Shown piece by piece: positions 1-11,030 of a stretch of 64,000 nucleotides of DNA. The notes below the pieces were generated by a model. It did not search any database. It saw only the letters and a list, made by a program, of their open reading frames with translations, and was not told the origin of the DNA. Made by a program: the position numbers and the translations under genes. Source of the stretch: Costus lasius (Eukaryota > Streptophyta > Magnoliopsida > Zingiberales > Costaceae). Where the stretch lies: NCBI GenBank assembly GCA_027563935.2, contig CM050454.1, positions 19,899,501 to 19,963,500 of the forward strand. The letters run 5' to 3'. Position 1 is the stretch's first letter, and every line of letters begins with the position of its first letter.

Positions 1-899
1 ATGGTCAAGGTTCACCTCTCAGTCCTTCCCTCGACATCTAAAGCATGCATACATATGGCCAGTATGTAAACAATAATTAAAACATCCTAAACATGAATAA
101 GAACAAAGATAAATAGAGAAATATATGTGTCAAATCATAACATTCAACATTCATACAGTGGGCTACGCACAAACCCCGAAAAGTAGGTTTACTCTAGTGT
201 ATACATCATGAAATACATCAAATCACTCAAGAAGATGATATCAAACCAAGGGAGAAGGTAGATCTCGGTTGGAAGAAGGCTCAGCGTGAAGATCTTCGTC
301 GGAACGGCGAAGAAATCTCGCCGGAACAGTGCTGTCGCCCCGAAATCGCCCCAAAACCCTAAGCTGTCGCCATTTTTCCTTGTTCTCTCTCGTTGCTTGA
401 CCAAATCCGATGATTTCGGTTCCAAAACGTTCGTGGCTAAGTTGGGAAGGTGCTCCCCAAATTTTGTCCAATTCCCAGCCAGGAATAGAAAGTTACAGGC
501 AAAATACCGGACGCCTATCGTGCTGTGCGTAACGATACACGGCCGTGCATGGGTGCATGGCCATGCCCGTGTACAGCTTGGTTAAGTGAATTCTGGCGAC
601 TTATGATGCACGGCCGTGCATGGATGCACACCCATGGCCGTGTATGATGTTGAGGACTCCGATTGAGCTGAAAATTGGCGTATAGCTCCATCTCATCATG
701 GGAAATCGTCTCATACCTTCAGATTCTCCAAATTCCATTGATTTTGAGGCCAAAAACCTACATTTCATTAAGACAGAGGAAAAGTGAAGGTTCTGAAGAA
801 TATGAAGCATTTAAATAAATAAATGAGATGAAACATGCATTTTTCTCTAAAATAATAATAAAATTAGGTGCCAAAATATCATATTTTTACATGTCATCA
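1..899 (-). repeat. Element E: partial LTR (5' end on minus strand)
   Basis: Read on the minus strand, the piece begins at 899 with TGATGACATG, the same kind of terminus as the other Athila-like LTRs here, and runs leftward off the window. It interrupts the gag frame of element D exactly at 899/900. It contains two units built on the palindromic core CACGGCCGTG (about 535-580 and 605-650) and a phrase like GACTGAGAGGTGA near 15-30 that also occurs in the A-family LTRs. No coding region is convincing; the short ORFs on both strands are uninformative. The far end, primer site and target duplication lie outside the window. Confidence 0.6.
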
Positions 900-1111
900 A
901 CTGGTCCAGCAATGCTATAGTGAATCTCTTGTGGATTAGGGGCTGCATAGTCCCTCAATGATCTTCTTTCTGCCATATCTACAATTTCTTCTACTTGACT
1001 TTCTTCAACTCTCAAATTCCTATGCGATCTAAGTGTTTTGTTAGTCTCAGGATCAAAAGGTACAAGAGGTCCTGATCTAAGGTTCCTGCGCATACAAAGT
1101 AGATAGATCAA
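900..1111 (-). pseudogene. Element D gag, N-terminal fragment (Athila/Tat type)
   Basis: The open frame (about 70 codons) carries two blocks typical of the start of plant Athila/Tat gag proteins: a VPFDPETNKTLR-like segment and, about 25 residues later, MAERRSLRDYAAPN. Gag is the capsid/nucleocapsid precursor of the element. The frame lies just downstream of the primer site, where gag should begin. Translation stops within a few codons of the boundary at 899 because LTR E is inserted there, so capsid, zinc knuckle and pol are missing. The true initiator is uncertain; MRRNLRSG a few codons into the frame fits better than the first Met. Family assignment is from recalled motifs, not from a search. 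Confidence 0.65.
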
Positions 1112-1194
1112 ATAATTTCAAACAAAACTGAAAATAAACAAAAAAAGAAAATAAAACCTAGTCTAGCAATACTCTCAATATCCTCAATATTGAC

Positions 1195-1306
1195 AAAAAA
1201 ACAAGGTCCCCGGCAACGGCACCAAAAACTTGTTGTATCCCAACAAGTAGCTAGACAAAAACTTATCTCTGGCGTTGCCGCCAAAAACTTGTTGTGTCCA
1301 AAGACC
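1195..1306 (-). other. Element D primer-binding region, duplicated
   Basis: Reading the minus strand just past the LTR end, there are two copies of an LTR-end plus primer-site unit. At 1267-1299 ACACAACAAG is followed by TTTTTGGCGGCAACGCC, and at 1207-1236 ACAACAAG is followed by TTTTTGGTGCCGTTGCCGG. The second is the better match to the Asp-tRNA-type site TGGCGCCGTTGCCGGGGA used by Athila elements. The first looks scrambled. A local duplication of the LTR/primer-site junction explains the layout. Confidence 0.6.
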
Positions 1307-3159
1307 TGTTGTGTCCGCAAGTGCACGGATACTCGAAGTAATAAAAAATATCGATCCCACAGAGACCTTGTTCGTCAAGTACCAAATAATCGATTTCTTA
1401 CTATCTAGGCAATCGAAACTATGCAAGTGAATTATCGAAAGCTAACGAAAATACAAGAGAGAGAAACTGGGACTAGGGTTTTATCCACTTTGATTTCTAT
1501 GACTAGATATGAATAGAAATTTGTCAGTTTAATTTTATCATGATAAAGATACAATTTACTTCATAAAAGGATTATCTCACTTTCGTGCAGACAATCATGC
1601 AGGGACCGATCCTCACTTTCTCGCAGGATCTATCCCAAGCTGAAAATAAGTAATTATCCATCAAAGAACTCAAGGATCACTTTCGTGCATCCGAATTCAA
1701 AGTAGATCATCTCGAGTGGAATCTCAAGGATCACTTTCGTGCATCCGAGTCTCAACACAAGTTCTACTTATGGTTCTCCAACGTTCCGATCCTTACGTTC
1801 GCACAAGATCTTCACATTTGATAAATTGACTCAATCCTAGATTCATATTATTAAACATGACAATTATTCTTCTAGAATCAAAAAATAAGAACTAACCTAA
1901 TTTCTTATAGTAAGTTCCTATCATGCAATTCTAGGGTTCCAAGTTCTCAAGCAAGTCACCTTTTGATCTATCGCGAAAACTCTAAAACATGATTAATAAC
2001 ATGAATCTATGGAGAGTTAAAGAGCAATTTTCACATAAGTAGAATTATCATGCTAAAATTATATGTGACGAAGTAATGAAAAAGTTATCTAGTCATTAAG
2101 AAATCAAAGGGAATTACTCCCCCATTTCCCATAAAAGGTTTAAGCTAGCATGGAGAAAAGATTACAATAAACCATAGTTTCTAGTGATCAGAAATCAAAA
2201 AGAAAGGGGAAGAACAAATAACCACACGGCTGTAATGAAAATTATAGCCGTAATAATCGTATGAATAGTGTTGGGGCTGGGTTCTTCGTCGATTTCTCCT
2301 CCGATCGAGATCCTTTCACGTTGAAACTTCTGGGGTATGTTCTCTTGCTCCAGGCGAAGCTTCCCTTCAAATTTCATGGCCGGAGATGCGTTGTATGCTT
2401 CCCGGCGGTGAAACCTAGGTCAGCGGCGTGAAACTCAATTTCTCCTTTGTTAGTGGATGAAAATTAGGGCTTTTGGTGTCTCCCTTCTCCTTTCATCGAA
2501 AGCTCCCTTTTTGCTTCTTACAACTTTGGGTTTAATGGCTTGGATCATCTGCAATCGATCGCGCAAAAATCGGGCTTCAATTTGACCGTGGAAATTGCGT
2601 CTCCAGGTTGTAATTACGGCCATATTTTTGGTTACGGCATTACTGTAATTTCAGTCGAGTTTTCGGATGGAAATCTGTCAGGAATTACGGTACCGTGAAA
2701 TATCTTATGACAGTGCCGTAATTTCAGCTAAAGTTTCTGATGTGAAAGCGCTCCAAATTATGGCCCGTGAAAATCTTTGCGGTAGTGCCGTAATTTCCAA
2801 AAATCTTTTTGGATGAAAAATTCCCAAATTATGGCAGTGCTCGGATATTACGGTGGTCGTCGAAATTACGGTATCGTAATATAGATTACAGCCTTGCCGT
2901 AATTTGGTCTGAAGCTCTAATCTTCATGAAATTTGACATGTTATCTCCTCTTGATGGTGGAAATTCATTCATGCATCTGGATTGCTTGAAAACGCCTGAA
3001 AATCATGCCTTTTTGCCTGAAAATCATCAAAAACCAAAAAGAGTGTAGATTCCGCAGTAATTGATAAAAAAAGGCATAAAAATAAACAAAGGTTCATGAA
3101 TTCGACACAAAAAGATATATGAAATGACATGAAATTTACTATAAATTTCAGTGTCATCA
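1307..3159 (-). repeat. Element D 5' LTR (1853 bp)
   Basis: The minus-strand LTR runs from TGATGACAC (at 3159) to GCGGACACAACA (at 1307). Features shared with the C and H LTRs are the GCACGAAAGTGATCC phrases (1570-1745), an array of inverted ATTACGG/CCGTAAT units (about 2600-2910), and a hairpin pairing ACGGCT with AGCCGT (about 2226-2255). No long ORF is expected or seen. The LTR is the promoter and polyadenylation region of the element. Confidence 0.75.
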
Positions 3160-4420
3160 CCTCCCGAGGCCGATACTATCACGATCGCACCGATTGCCAT
3201 GGAGGGGAGTCTGGGGTGTTGGTCACCTCACGTGCCACTAATGCCAGGATCCGATCCTGGTTCAGGCAATCCCGCATCCGGTGTGGACCCTAGCATAGGA
3301 AACGCACCAGCCGCCTGAGTTTCTCCGGCCCCCTCTCGATAGGTCAGGCCGACTCATGTCGTGGCTTGGGATGTTTTGGCCGGCCTCCGCCATGCCAGGG
3401 AGGGTGTTAACCCCGAGTTGGCACTCGCATCCTCTTCGGGGATTCGCACCTCGAGGGAAATGCTGGAGCTCTCAGTGAAGCCGACACCGATGGCCTCGTG
3501 TCCACTAGGCCATTGGCCACCGCCGTGGCCTCTCGCCAATCCAGCGGAGAACGTTGTCGGACCTCCGCCTCAGCCCATGCCTGCAAATGCCAAAGGAAGG
3601 TGTGCCGTCGGTGCGCCTCTAACATATCCGGGATCTCTAGCATAAGTGCTGAGTATGCTCGGACATACTCCTAAATCGGGCCAGTATGCTAGGGCTCATC
3701 CACTGCGTCTCTAACCTGATCCACTAAGTTCCCGAGAAGGAATTGCCCCAGCAGCTCCTCCAAGAATATGTCCTAGGTCTAGGTCACCGCTACCGATGTC
3801 GATCCAACATTTGTCCTTCACCAAAGCTTTGCATCGGCTGTAAGGTAAGCAGTGCACACCTGCACACACTCGCCATCTAGGATATGGCTGAAGATGAAGA
3901 ACTGCTACATGTCCCAAATAAAGTTTTCTAGCTCCTTCACCGATCGGACTCCTCCGAACTTTGGCAGCTTGGGGATTCGGACCTTCGGCTTATGGGCTGC
4001 CGCCCTGTCACTGACACCATAGGGGAACTCCCACTCTGCGTCTGTGCAAGTGCAATGTGTAGGATAATAATCACGGCCTGCATCTGGTGCTGCTCTGACT
4101 GCGCTACTGTAGCAATGCCAAGAATCTTGCCACCTAGTCATGGAGCGTCGCCATGCCTACCATCTCCTCCTGCAAGGTGATAATCTGGAGCCTCTGCTCC
4201 TCCGCCTGCAGATGGAGGTCCTCAACCTGAGGAGCCAGGGATATCTCCTCCTCACCAGAGATGCTAATCAGATCCTCCAACCGTGCCACCCATTCAGCTA
4301 GGGAACTCATCTCGTCCCTCTGCCTCAGTCATAGGGCTCACTGGAGAGGACACTCTTCTGCTAGCCTCTCCTGTACCTCTGCAACACACCGGAAACCTCC
4401 TCTGAGATCACTGGAACAAG
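3160..4420 (-). pseudogene. Element F gag, degraded (Ty3/gypsy retrotrans_gag type)
   Basis: On the minus strand a decayed gag can be followed. Near 3905-3965 is FGGVRSVKELENFIWDM, the signature start of a common plant Ty3/gypsy capsid domain. Downstream, across stops, come TADAKLWWRT (about 3830), a QFLLGN-like block (about 3740), EYVRAYSALMLEIPDM (about 3640) and a WAEAEVRQRS-like block (about 3560). Order and spacing match that family. At least four in-frame stops and some frameshifts separate the blocks, so it is dead. GC content is higher than in the neighbouring elements. The element is cut at 3159 by LTR D, so its pol is not visible. Confidence 0.7.
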
Positions 4421-4433
4421 CCCTCTGATACCA
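4421..4433 (-). other. Element F primer-binding site (Met-tRNA type)
   Basis: The minus strand reads TGGTATCAGAGGG, directly after an LTR end reading CTGACA. This is the standard initiator-Met-tRNA primer site of plant LTR retrotransposons. It precedes the degraded gag, which fixes the element's orientation. Confidence 0.8.
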
Positions 4434-4434
4434 C

Positions 4435-4911
4435 TGTCAGACCCCAAATCAACGTAATCATGTCATGAAGGAAATAACACCAATATTGACTTTTGGCTCA
4501 TTGACTTGACTCCACACCCCTTATTTTGAATGCCTCGCGCGTTCAAATCTCCACTCGAAGCCGCATTCGCGTGCGTTGGACGCACAACACAGCCACAAGC
4601 ACTCGCCGGGAACATTGCCGGAATGGGGCCTGTGGCAGGGGAAGGGCCACTCAGGCCCTTCATCCTCAGCTTGCTTCATCGATGCCCCTCTGGACGTCAA
4701 AAGATCATCGGCCGGAGGTGGAGAAGACGCCAGAGAAGGCAGTCGAAAGATCATCGGACGATGCAAGAAGGACACTGGAACAGAGGGGAACGTTGCCCTA
4801 TTTATTTATCTCTACAAACAGGCACCTAAAACCTCTCTCCTTCTCCTTATACAGAGTCTACATACTCAAGACTCGCTTGACCTCTTGTCGCCGGAGTGCT
4901 CACTGAGATGT
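4435..4911 (-). repeat. Element F 5' LTR, 3' part only
   Basis: This is the 3' portion of a minus-strand LTR ending in GGGTCTGACA next to the primer site. A TATA-like GTATAAGG lies near 4848-4856 (minus strand), a plausible promoter. The rest is cut off by element A at 4912. Its missing upstream half should lie beyond 29076, but I could not recognise it there. The three overlapping plus-strand ORFs over 4526-5019 are not credible genes. Confidence 0.6.
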
Positions 4912-4912
4912 T

Positions 4913-6346
4913 TGATGACATGCATTTATATAATATTTGTAGTATTCTTTTACTATCAATTATCTCTCTTTTCTATTATGTTTTTACTCATTTTGGCTTC
5001 AATTCTTGTTATTGCTTAGAATCTTCACCCCTCTTTGGTTTTGTCATATTTAAGGAGAAAACGATCAAAGTTTGATGGATTTTGAAAGATCCGAGTGCAC
5101 GAATGGATTTCAGACATCGAAATGAAGTCACACACTAAATTTCATGCAAATCGGAGCTAGTTTAAAAATTACACCCCGCCTATGATTATTTTTACAGTCG
5201 CAATTCTTCTAGGTTCTTTTTCTAGAATATATAAAAAGAATTACGGCTTGCCTGTGATTATTTTCATGACCATAATTCTTCCAGATTCTTTTTCCAGAAA
5301 TACACATAAAGAATTACGGCTTGCCTGTGATTATTTTCGTGGCCATAATTTTGTCCACCAAACTCGAGTTTGACTCTGTTTCTTACCCAAAATGGTTCGT
5401 TTTCGAGCCAAATGAAAAATTTGGAAAAAACCTAATTGAGAGGTGGGGAACTATTTAAGCAACCTAAGGAGCAATTATTGGGGGCTTTTGGTAAGGATTT
5501 AAGACAAATTCAATGAAGGGGCGAGATTTAGGGCAATAGGCAGTGATCTTCATTTTCTCACCTAAAAAGCTTCGTTTTTCCATCCGGCTAGAGTTGATCT
5601 TCATCAGGGAGCTTTACATTTCATCTTCCTTATCAATTCTATCATTATTTTGCCAATTATAATGGAAATCATGGATTTTGTAACGTGAACATGATGAATA
5701 TGTCAGCGTAAACTTATTATTCAAGATTAAGGGTGTAACCCTCTATGTTTTTATGACTTATTATTGATTTCCTTCTTATGAAGTAATTTACTTATGTTAG
5801 ATTCAATTATTATTACGTTTATTTACTTGTTGATTACTGGTCATAATTTGCATGATTAGAAACGTCGTAAGAAGTACTGAGAGGTGAATTGTGACATCGG
5901 ATTTATAATTTTTGAACAAGTTGATTCGATCACGATAGTAGTTTGAATTGGCTTGAGGGATTTTATAGATTTGTTAAGAACTCATTGGGTCTATTTCGAG
6001 TTAATAACCACGAGAGTAGGGGATTAATTTGGATAGACATCGAATTGTACTACCGAGAGGGGACAATCTGTACATGCAGATAAATCCCCTTCGACACAGT
6101 AAATCCTTCTTAAGATATTTTTAATTAGAAAAGTCATAAAACATAGTGAAGTGAACCCGAAATCCTGAATTTTCATCAAATCAATTACAACTTATTTGTG
6201 TTTGATTTTCTCATAAACAAAATTTAAACCCTTTTTCCAAATCATCTAGCTAACAATCCAAAGTTAAGTTGGCACTTGGCTATTGGTCCCTGTGGGATCG
6301 ATATTTTTATTACTTTGACATTTCCGTGCACTTCTAGTTAACATCA
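4913..6346 (+). repeat. Element A 5' LTR (1434 bp)
   Basis: The LTR runs from TGATGACATG to TTAACATCA just before the primer site. Three tandem units of about 60 bp containing ATTACGGC and CCATAATT lie at 5161-5345, upstream of a TATA-like ACTATTTAAG (5447-5456) whose counterpart in element G is a better CTATATAAGG. The second half carries phrases shared with G (GTACTGAGAGGTGAATTG, GTTAATAACCACGAGAGTAG). The 3' LTR matches with scattered differences, so this insertion is clearly older than copia-2. Confidence 0.85.
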
Positions 6347-6352
6347 AGTTTT

Positions 6353-6370
6353 TGGCGCCGTTGTCGGGGA
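6353..6370 (+). other. Element A primer-binding site (Asp-tRNA type)
   Basis: TGGCGCCGTTGTCGGGGA lies 7 bases after the LTR end. It matches the Athila/Tat-type Asp-tRNA primer site except for one T in place of C. Confidence 0.8.
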
Positions 6371-6559
6371 CCAATTTCGCCAATATCAACCCATTATAAG
6401 GATTGCTAAACTAGATATTTTAGTGTATTTTTGTTTTTCATTTTCTTTGTAATTTTTTTATATAATTTTAATTTTTATAAATACTTTATTTCTTTTTTCT
6501 AGATTTTTATTTCTTTGGTGTTAATTAAAAATTTTGTGTTATCTCTACTTTAATCTCAC

Positions 6560-7406
6560 TTGGTTTTTGTGCAGGATTCTATAGAAGCTTCATTCAATCA
6601 TGCAAAGATGAATTCAATTTTTTATGAATATTATGGATGTTACAATCACTATTCTACTGATCAATCAGAGATCCCTCCTTTCCTAAAACCATCCTTAGGG
6701 CATGCCTATACAAAAGGTAACTTCAACTTATGGGCCCAGAATGATCTATATTCTAATACCTATGAGCTGAATTGGAGGAATCAGTCAAACTTCTTTTATA
6801 AGAACGATCTGAATTATATCTCTCAACCGAACTTTGGACCACCTCTTGAATTTGAAGAATGACAGTTTTATCAACATGAGAAATCCAACATTGAGACTCT
6901 ACTTGAGAACTTTATAGTTTCCCAGACCAAGCAAAATGAGGAGTTTAGGCAAGAATTTAGGCAGTTTGATCAACCTGAGAAATCCAACTTTGAGACTACT
7001 TGAAAACTTCATAGTTGCCCAGACCAAGCAAAACAAGGAGTTCAGGCAAGAATTTAGGCAAATCGGCGAAGTTGTCAAGAATCTGGCATTTAGGATGGAA
7101 TATACTCAAACCCACCAGTTGATGCTAGCGAACTAGATAGTTTGGCAGGCTAAAGAATTAGAGGTGCCTCAGGCAAGTAACATCACTCTAGGTGAGGAGG
7201 TTCAAAATTCAGAACTCATTGAGCAACCAAGTAATGAAGAGGAGTAAGATCAACAAAGTAGGGAACTAAAATCGATGTACATTCCACCTCCACCATATAA
7301 GCCACCGATTCCTTTTCCCCAAAGGTTGGTAAAAGTAACACTTGATGAGCAATTTGGGTCTTGTAATAGTGTAGACATCTTGGATAAAATGGGTGAGGAA
7401 ACCAAT
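6560..7406 (+). pseudogene. Element A gag C-terminal remnant (5' of copia-1)
   Basis: An open frame 6560-6862 (100 codons) contains YYGCYNHYSTDQ, which looks like a decayed zinc knuckle. It is followed by NDLYSNTYELNWRNQSNFFY, close to the NxYSNTYNPGWRNHPNFSW segment downstream of the knuckle in Athila/Tat gag. After a stop at 6860-6862, a helical segment LENFIVAQTKQNKEFRQEFR appears twice (about 6890-6960 and 6995-7060), evidence of a local duplication. The usual 'ENFMVAQTQ...KNLExQxGQLA' helix of the family is the likely source. The frame is broken by stops and then by copia-1 at 7407. No capsid domain is present upstream. Confidence 0.6.
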
Positions 7407-9364
7407 TGTTGGTGTATATGCCCTAGGACCTAGTTTTGGTCAACTTATGTACTACTTGACACTGATATTTATATATCATTCTGGCATTGTCATTATCATT
7501 GTTTGACTACACCTGCGATTGTGTACTTACATGATAATGCCCCTGGAGACAGATTGGATCTGTGCTCGAATTATAATCCCCAGTCGATGTACCTTAGTGG
7601 ATATGGGATAGCTATGGTACTTGAGAGACTGGTATGTGGGTTGGTTAGGCACGTGGTGCTAACGCAGACACATGGGTATATCATTGGGGATATACTGGAT
7701 AGACCCGCTATGAGGCTATGACTTGGTGTCATGAGTTATCCTCATAAGTGACAGGAGATGCATTGATCCCTTGACTTGAGGTCATTGATCATTCTATATG
7801 ATTAGGGACTTGCTTTGATACAACCTAACACCTTGCCGTAGCTGGGAGGTCATAACGGTTGTTATTAAGCATGTCACGACCCATATGAGAAGATCAATGG
7901 ACATACATAGGATTTGCCCCTTCCCTAAGGAAGTATGATATCCATGGAGCTCCTTTATGGTTCTATGACTGAGAGTGTATGGCCATACCCAGGTGATAAC
8001 CTGTTTTAGTCATAGCCATGTGATTGGATGAAAACAAGTGGTGACACACTTGTCCAATCGGATATCAGTTCGGTAAAGAGACTGTAATGCATCTGTACCT
8101 AGTTGCGATGATGGGGATGTCAATGTCGATATCCATTCCAATGACCTGGGTAGTAGCGATGCACTGCTAGGTGCCACTCACTGCTTGTGATGACCTCTGG
8201 TCAGCACTGCCAGCGTCAGAAGAACCTACAGGGTCGCACACCTTGATACTTGAGTTTTCGTATTGATCGGGAAGCCTTATGATCGAGTTATTGGATAACT
8301 CGGATCTAATTGGGAGATTTCATCAGCGCCAATGGGCCTGCTGAGATGGAAGAATGTTATTGGAGCAAAACTTTATTTTTGGCAGGTTGACCCGTATTTG
8401 ACCATGGTTGGTCACATTTGGATTAGGGTTGCATTGGATTGGATCCAAGTGCTTAATCAACCTATGCAATGATGTTTGGGCTAGCTCATTATCCAATGAG
8501 GCCCAATAACAAGTTCTCATGAAGAGATGAGAGGCTAAAAGGGTATAATGGGGAGAAACATGAACCATTAGGCGCCTAGGGGCATAATGGGGTCATGTTG
8601 GCGCCTTTGCTTCATTATGGAAGTAAAGGGCGCCTCCCCCTCTCTTCCTAGGATGGAATGCATACCTCTATGGCATTGCTTGAGACGCAAGGCAAGGCCT
8701 TGGCGCACAAGGAAAGGCGTGGGAACAAAAGGTAAGGTTGAATGAGAATTATGGAAATGTCTTGGAGACTTTCCTTATCTCAAACCTCCTCATCCTAGCC
8801 CTACACTTGTCATGATCCTAGCCATTACCCTAACCGCCTCTTGCCCTATAAATATGACCCTAGTCGCCCCCTCTTGTGGAAAATCAATCCTTGAAGGCGT
8901 GAACACAAGAGGAGGGGCGAAAGGCTTGGGACAAGGGCGCATCTTCTTCCATAACCGCGAGTTTCTTCCCTTCTTCCTCCTTGGCGCAAGAGAAGGAAAG
9001 GCTTGGCGGCATTCTCCCTTCTCCTCTCTTCTTCTTCAATTGGCGCTTCTACCTTGGAGGTGGCGCAAGCATTCAAGAAGAGAACTAAGGCTTGGATCTT
9101 CTTCCCGAGGCTAGCACTGGGCGTGGGAGAAGAGAACTCAAGAGATCCGTGTGTGTGAGACTACAGAGGGCGCACACTTGGGCGCCTACATCGGCATCGC
9201 TCTACATTGCTCTTAAGGTATTTCCTAACTCATCATGTCGACTCCCTTGCTTGCGATCTTCACTGGGTTTTTGGGACTGGCCTGTTTCGGGGACATTCTT
9301 CCGCTGCGAAAAATGTATGTCCATAACTCTAAAAATTGTAAAATGTCCCCGGGGTTTCCCAACA
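7407..9364 (+). repeat. Copia-1 5' LTR (1958 bp)
   Basis: The LTR starts TGTTGGTGTATATGCC and ends GGGGTTTCCCAACA. A good TATA box, CCCTATAAATATG, lies at 8844-8856. Three GGCGCC palindromes lie upstream of it between about 8570 and 8635. A short hairpin TGACC-TCT-GGTCA (8191-8203) sits just upstream of the conserved block GGGTCGCACA. The 3' LTR carries the same elements. Confidence 0.95.
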
Positions 9365-9365
9365 G

Positions 9366-9377
9366 TGGTATCAGAGG
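9366..9377 (+). other. Copia-1 primer-binding site (Met-tRNA)
   Basis: TGGTATCAGAGG lies one base after the LTR end, the standard initiator-Met-tRNA primer site where minus-strand cDNA synthesis starts. Confidence 0.9.
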
Positions 9378-10495
9378 GACTTGCAAGACTCGAACGATGT
9401 TTTATGCTTTTATTCCATGCTCACATGCCATATCTCTATTTTCGTAAATAGCATGATGCATGGCAATCGATTTTTCTAAAAGTAGAAAAATTAGGGTTTC
9501 TTGTTTCTATCATCCTCTCAATCTCTTTTGGATATTTGGACTATTTTTCTTGTTTGATTTAAAGATCAAAGGCGCACGTAATTTTGTCAAGTAGGACGGG
9601 CATTGTGTCTTCGGACTGGCCAAGTCTCTTGATCTGACAAAATTGCCAGCCGAAAGGATCTCTGAAATCATCATGAAAAATAAATCGCAATAAACCAAAA
9701 GACTTGTGAGAAGAAGATGAGAAAAAGAAACTGGTTTTGTAAAAAAGTAAAATTTCAGATTTTATGTTTTTCATGAGCATGTAGAATTGCATGAGTAAAT
9801 ACCTTGATTGTGCATGATGTTGTGATCATTAGTCAAGCCCCCCCCCCCTTTGCATGCCTGCGATGTATCCTTGTGCGGCCTGCGTGCCATCTTTTTCATT
9901 ATTTTTATAAAAATTAAGAGGAAGATTAAGGGCTAGGCGCATCCTTCTTGGACCTTGATGCTCACATCTTGCTTGATGGTGCAAGCATGCAAGGTGGCGC
10001 ATGCAAGCAGGTGCTTGGTTGCTTGGTGGCGCAAAAGGTCTTGGCCCCTTGCATGGTGGCGCACCTTCCTTGGAGGAAGACCATGGCATTGGCCGAACCT
10101 ATGGGGAACTTCGAAAGTATTCCTCTACGGTTTGAGAGCTAAACCATGAGAGAAGGACCTTGGAGCCAACCTTGAAGTTCAAGCTAGAGGTCGGCTAGGC
10201 TAGGTCTAGTTTTTGGGGCTTGAGTTCTAGGACAAGAGTTGAACCTATTTCATGGCATGGATTGGTTCAATGTCTTGTATAGGATATGATCGCATCATCC
10301 TTTACTGCTTTTATTATTATCTGCAGAAGCATGCCTGAAATGTTTTACCGTTATGTTATCACTATAGGATTGCATGCCTGTAAATGATAGACATAGGATA
10401 AAACTGAGATGATGAGACCTTAAACAAAAAACCCTCAATTAAAATATCAAGTCTGGTAGCCTTCTAACGTGTAGCCCTCACTAAGCTATCGATCA

Positions 10496-10859
10496 GTGGA
10501 GTTGTGAATTGTTTCCCACCCTCGTGGGACACACCCACTTATCTTTAGAAAGTGCGTGGTGGCAATGGTTTCCCCAGTCCAGTTTTAACCTGGGTGTGCC
10601 TTCGCAAGGAAACTCGTTGGCCCTGGGCATAACGGTTAGGAATGGACTTGACTAGAAGTTCACATGTGCTGGGCACATGGTGAAAGTCTAGAGGCATCAT
10701 TGAGAGGTAAAGGTTTCATGTTGTATCCAGCCCTCGCTGGACATGAAATGCCCAGACTGTCTCAACAAGGGGAGTTGCTTGGTGCAACCGGCCGGCGCGC
10801 CCACCTTAGGAAACATGGGTTACTTTGTGCATCTCATCCCATCCTCGTGGGACGCGAAG
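10496..10859 (+). promoter_or_regulatory. Copia-1 structured RNA leader (four hairpins)
   Basis: Within the 1.65-kb leader between primer site and gag, four hairpins can be drawn: 10496-10538 (inner stem CCCAC/GTGGG), 10663-10679 (CATGTGC/GCACATG), 10714-10748 (inner CCAGC/GCTGG, outer TTTCATG/CATGAAA) and 10823-10859 (inner CCCAT/GTGGG, outer CTTTGTG/CGCGAAG with G-T pairs). The three larger ones share an inner 5-bp stem, the same CCTC loop, a single A on the 3' side, a 6-8 nt internal loop on the 5' side and an outer stem. Copia-2 has matching hairpins at the same spacing with different stem sequences. Packaging, dimerisation or translation control are the obvious candidate roles; none is shown here. 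Confidence 0.6.
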
Positions 10860-11030
10860 CCTCATGTGAAATAAGGATCCCATCTCACTAGGAAGTCTTA
10901 AACTTCCCGATTGACTTTGTGGGTTGTCAATTCGAATTTAAAATAGTGGGAGCCATGGTCATTTAAAACAAGTCCAGTTTAAATGACTCGAAGTAGTACT
11001 AATCTGCTGTTTCTTGGTTGTTGTAGAACA

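Larger units (their letters stand above)
900..3159 (-). mobile_element. Element D: Athila/Tat-like LTR retrotransposon, 5' part
   Basis: On the minus strand the order is LTR (3159 to 1307), primer site region (1306 to about 1195), short untranslated leader and the start of gag (1111 to 900), then truncation by LTR E. The LTR resembles those of C and H: same TGATGACAC start, same run of phrases such as GCACGAAAGTGATCCTTGAG (seen reversed at 1670-1745), same CGTGCACTTGCGGACACAACA end. D in turn interrupts the gag of element F at 3160. No target duplication can be tested because the other end is out of the window. Confidence 0.75.

Noticed and set aside
3361..3645. 94-codon plus-strand ORF opposite the F gag
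   Set aside because: Antisense shadow of the degraded gag; the protein matches are on the minus strand.
4526..5019. Three overlapping plus-strand ORFs of 99-147 codons
   Set aside because: They lie opposite the LTR of F and run into LTR A; no domain, and the overlap in three frames reflects GC-rich composition.
9829..10149. Small ORFs on both strands in the copia-1 leader
   Set aside because: Not kept in copia-2 or copia-3; the region has GGCGCA-type repeats that open frames by chance.
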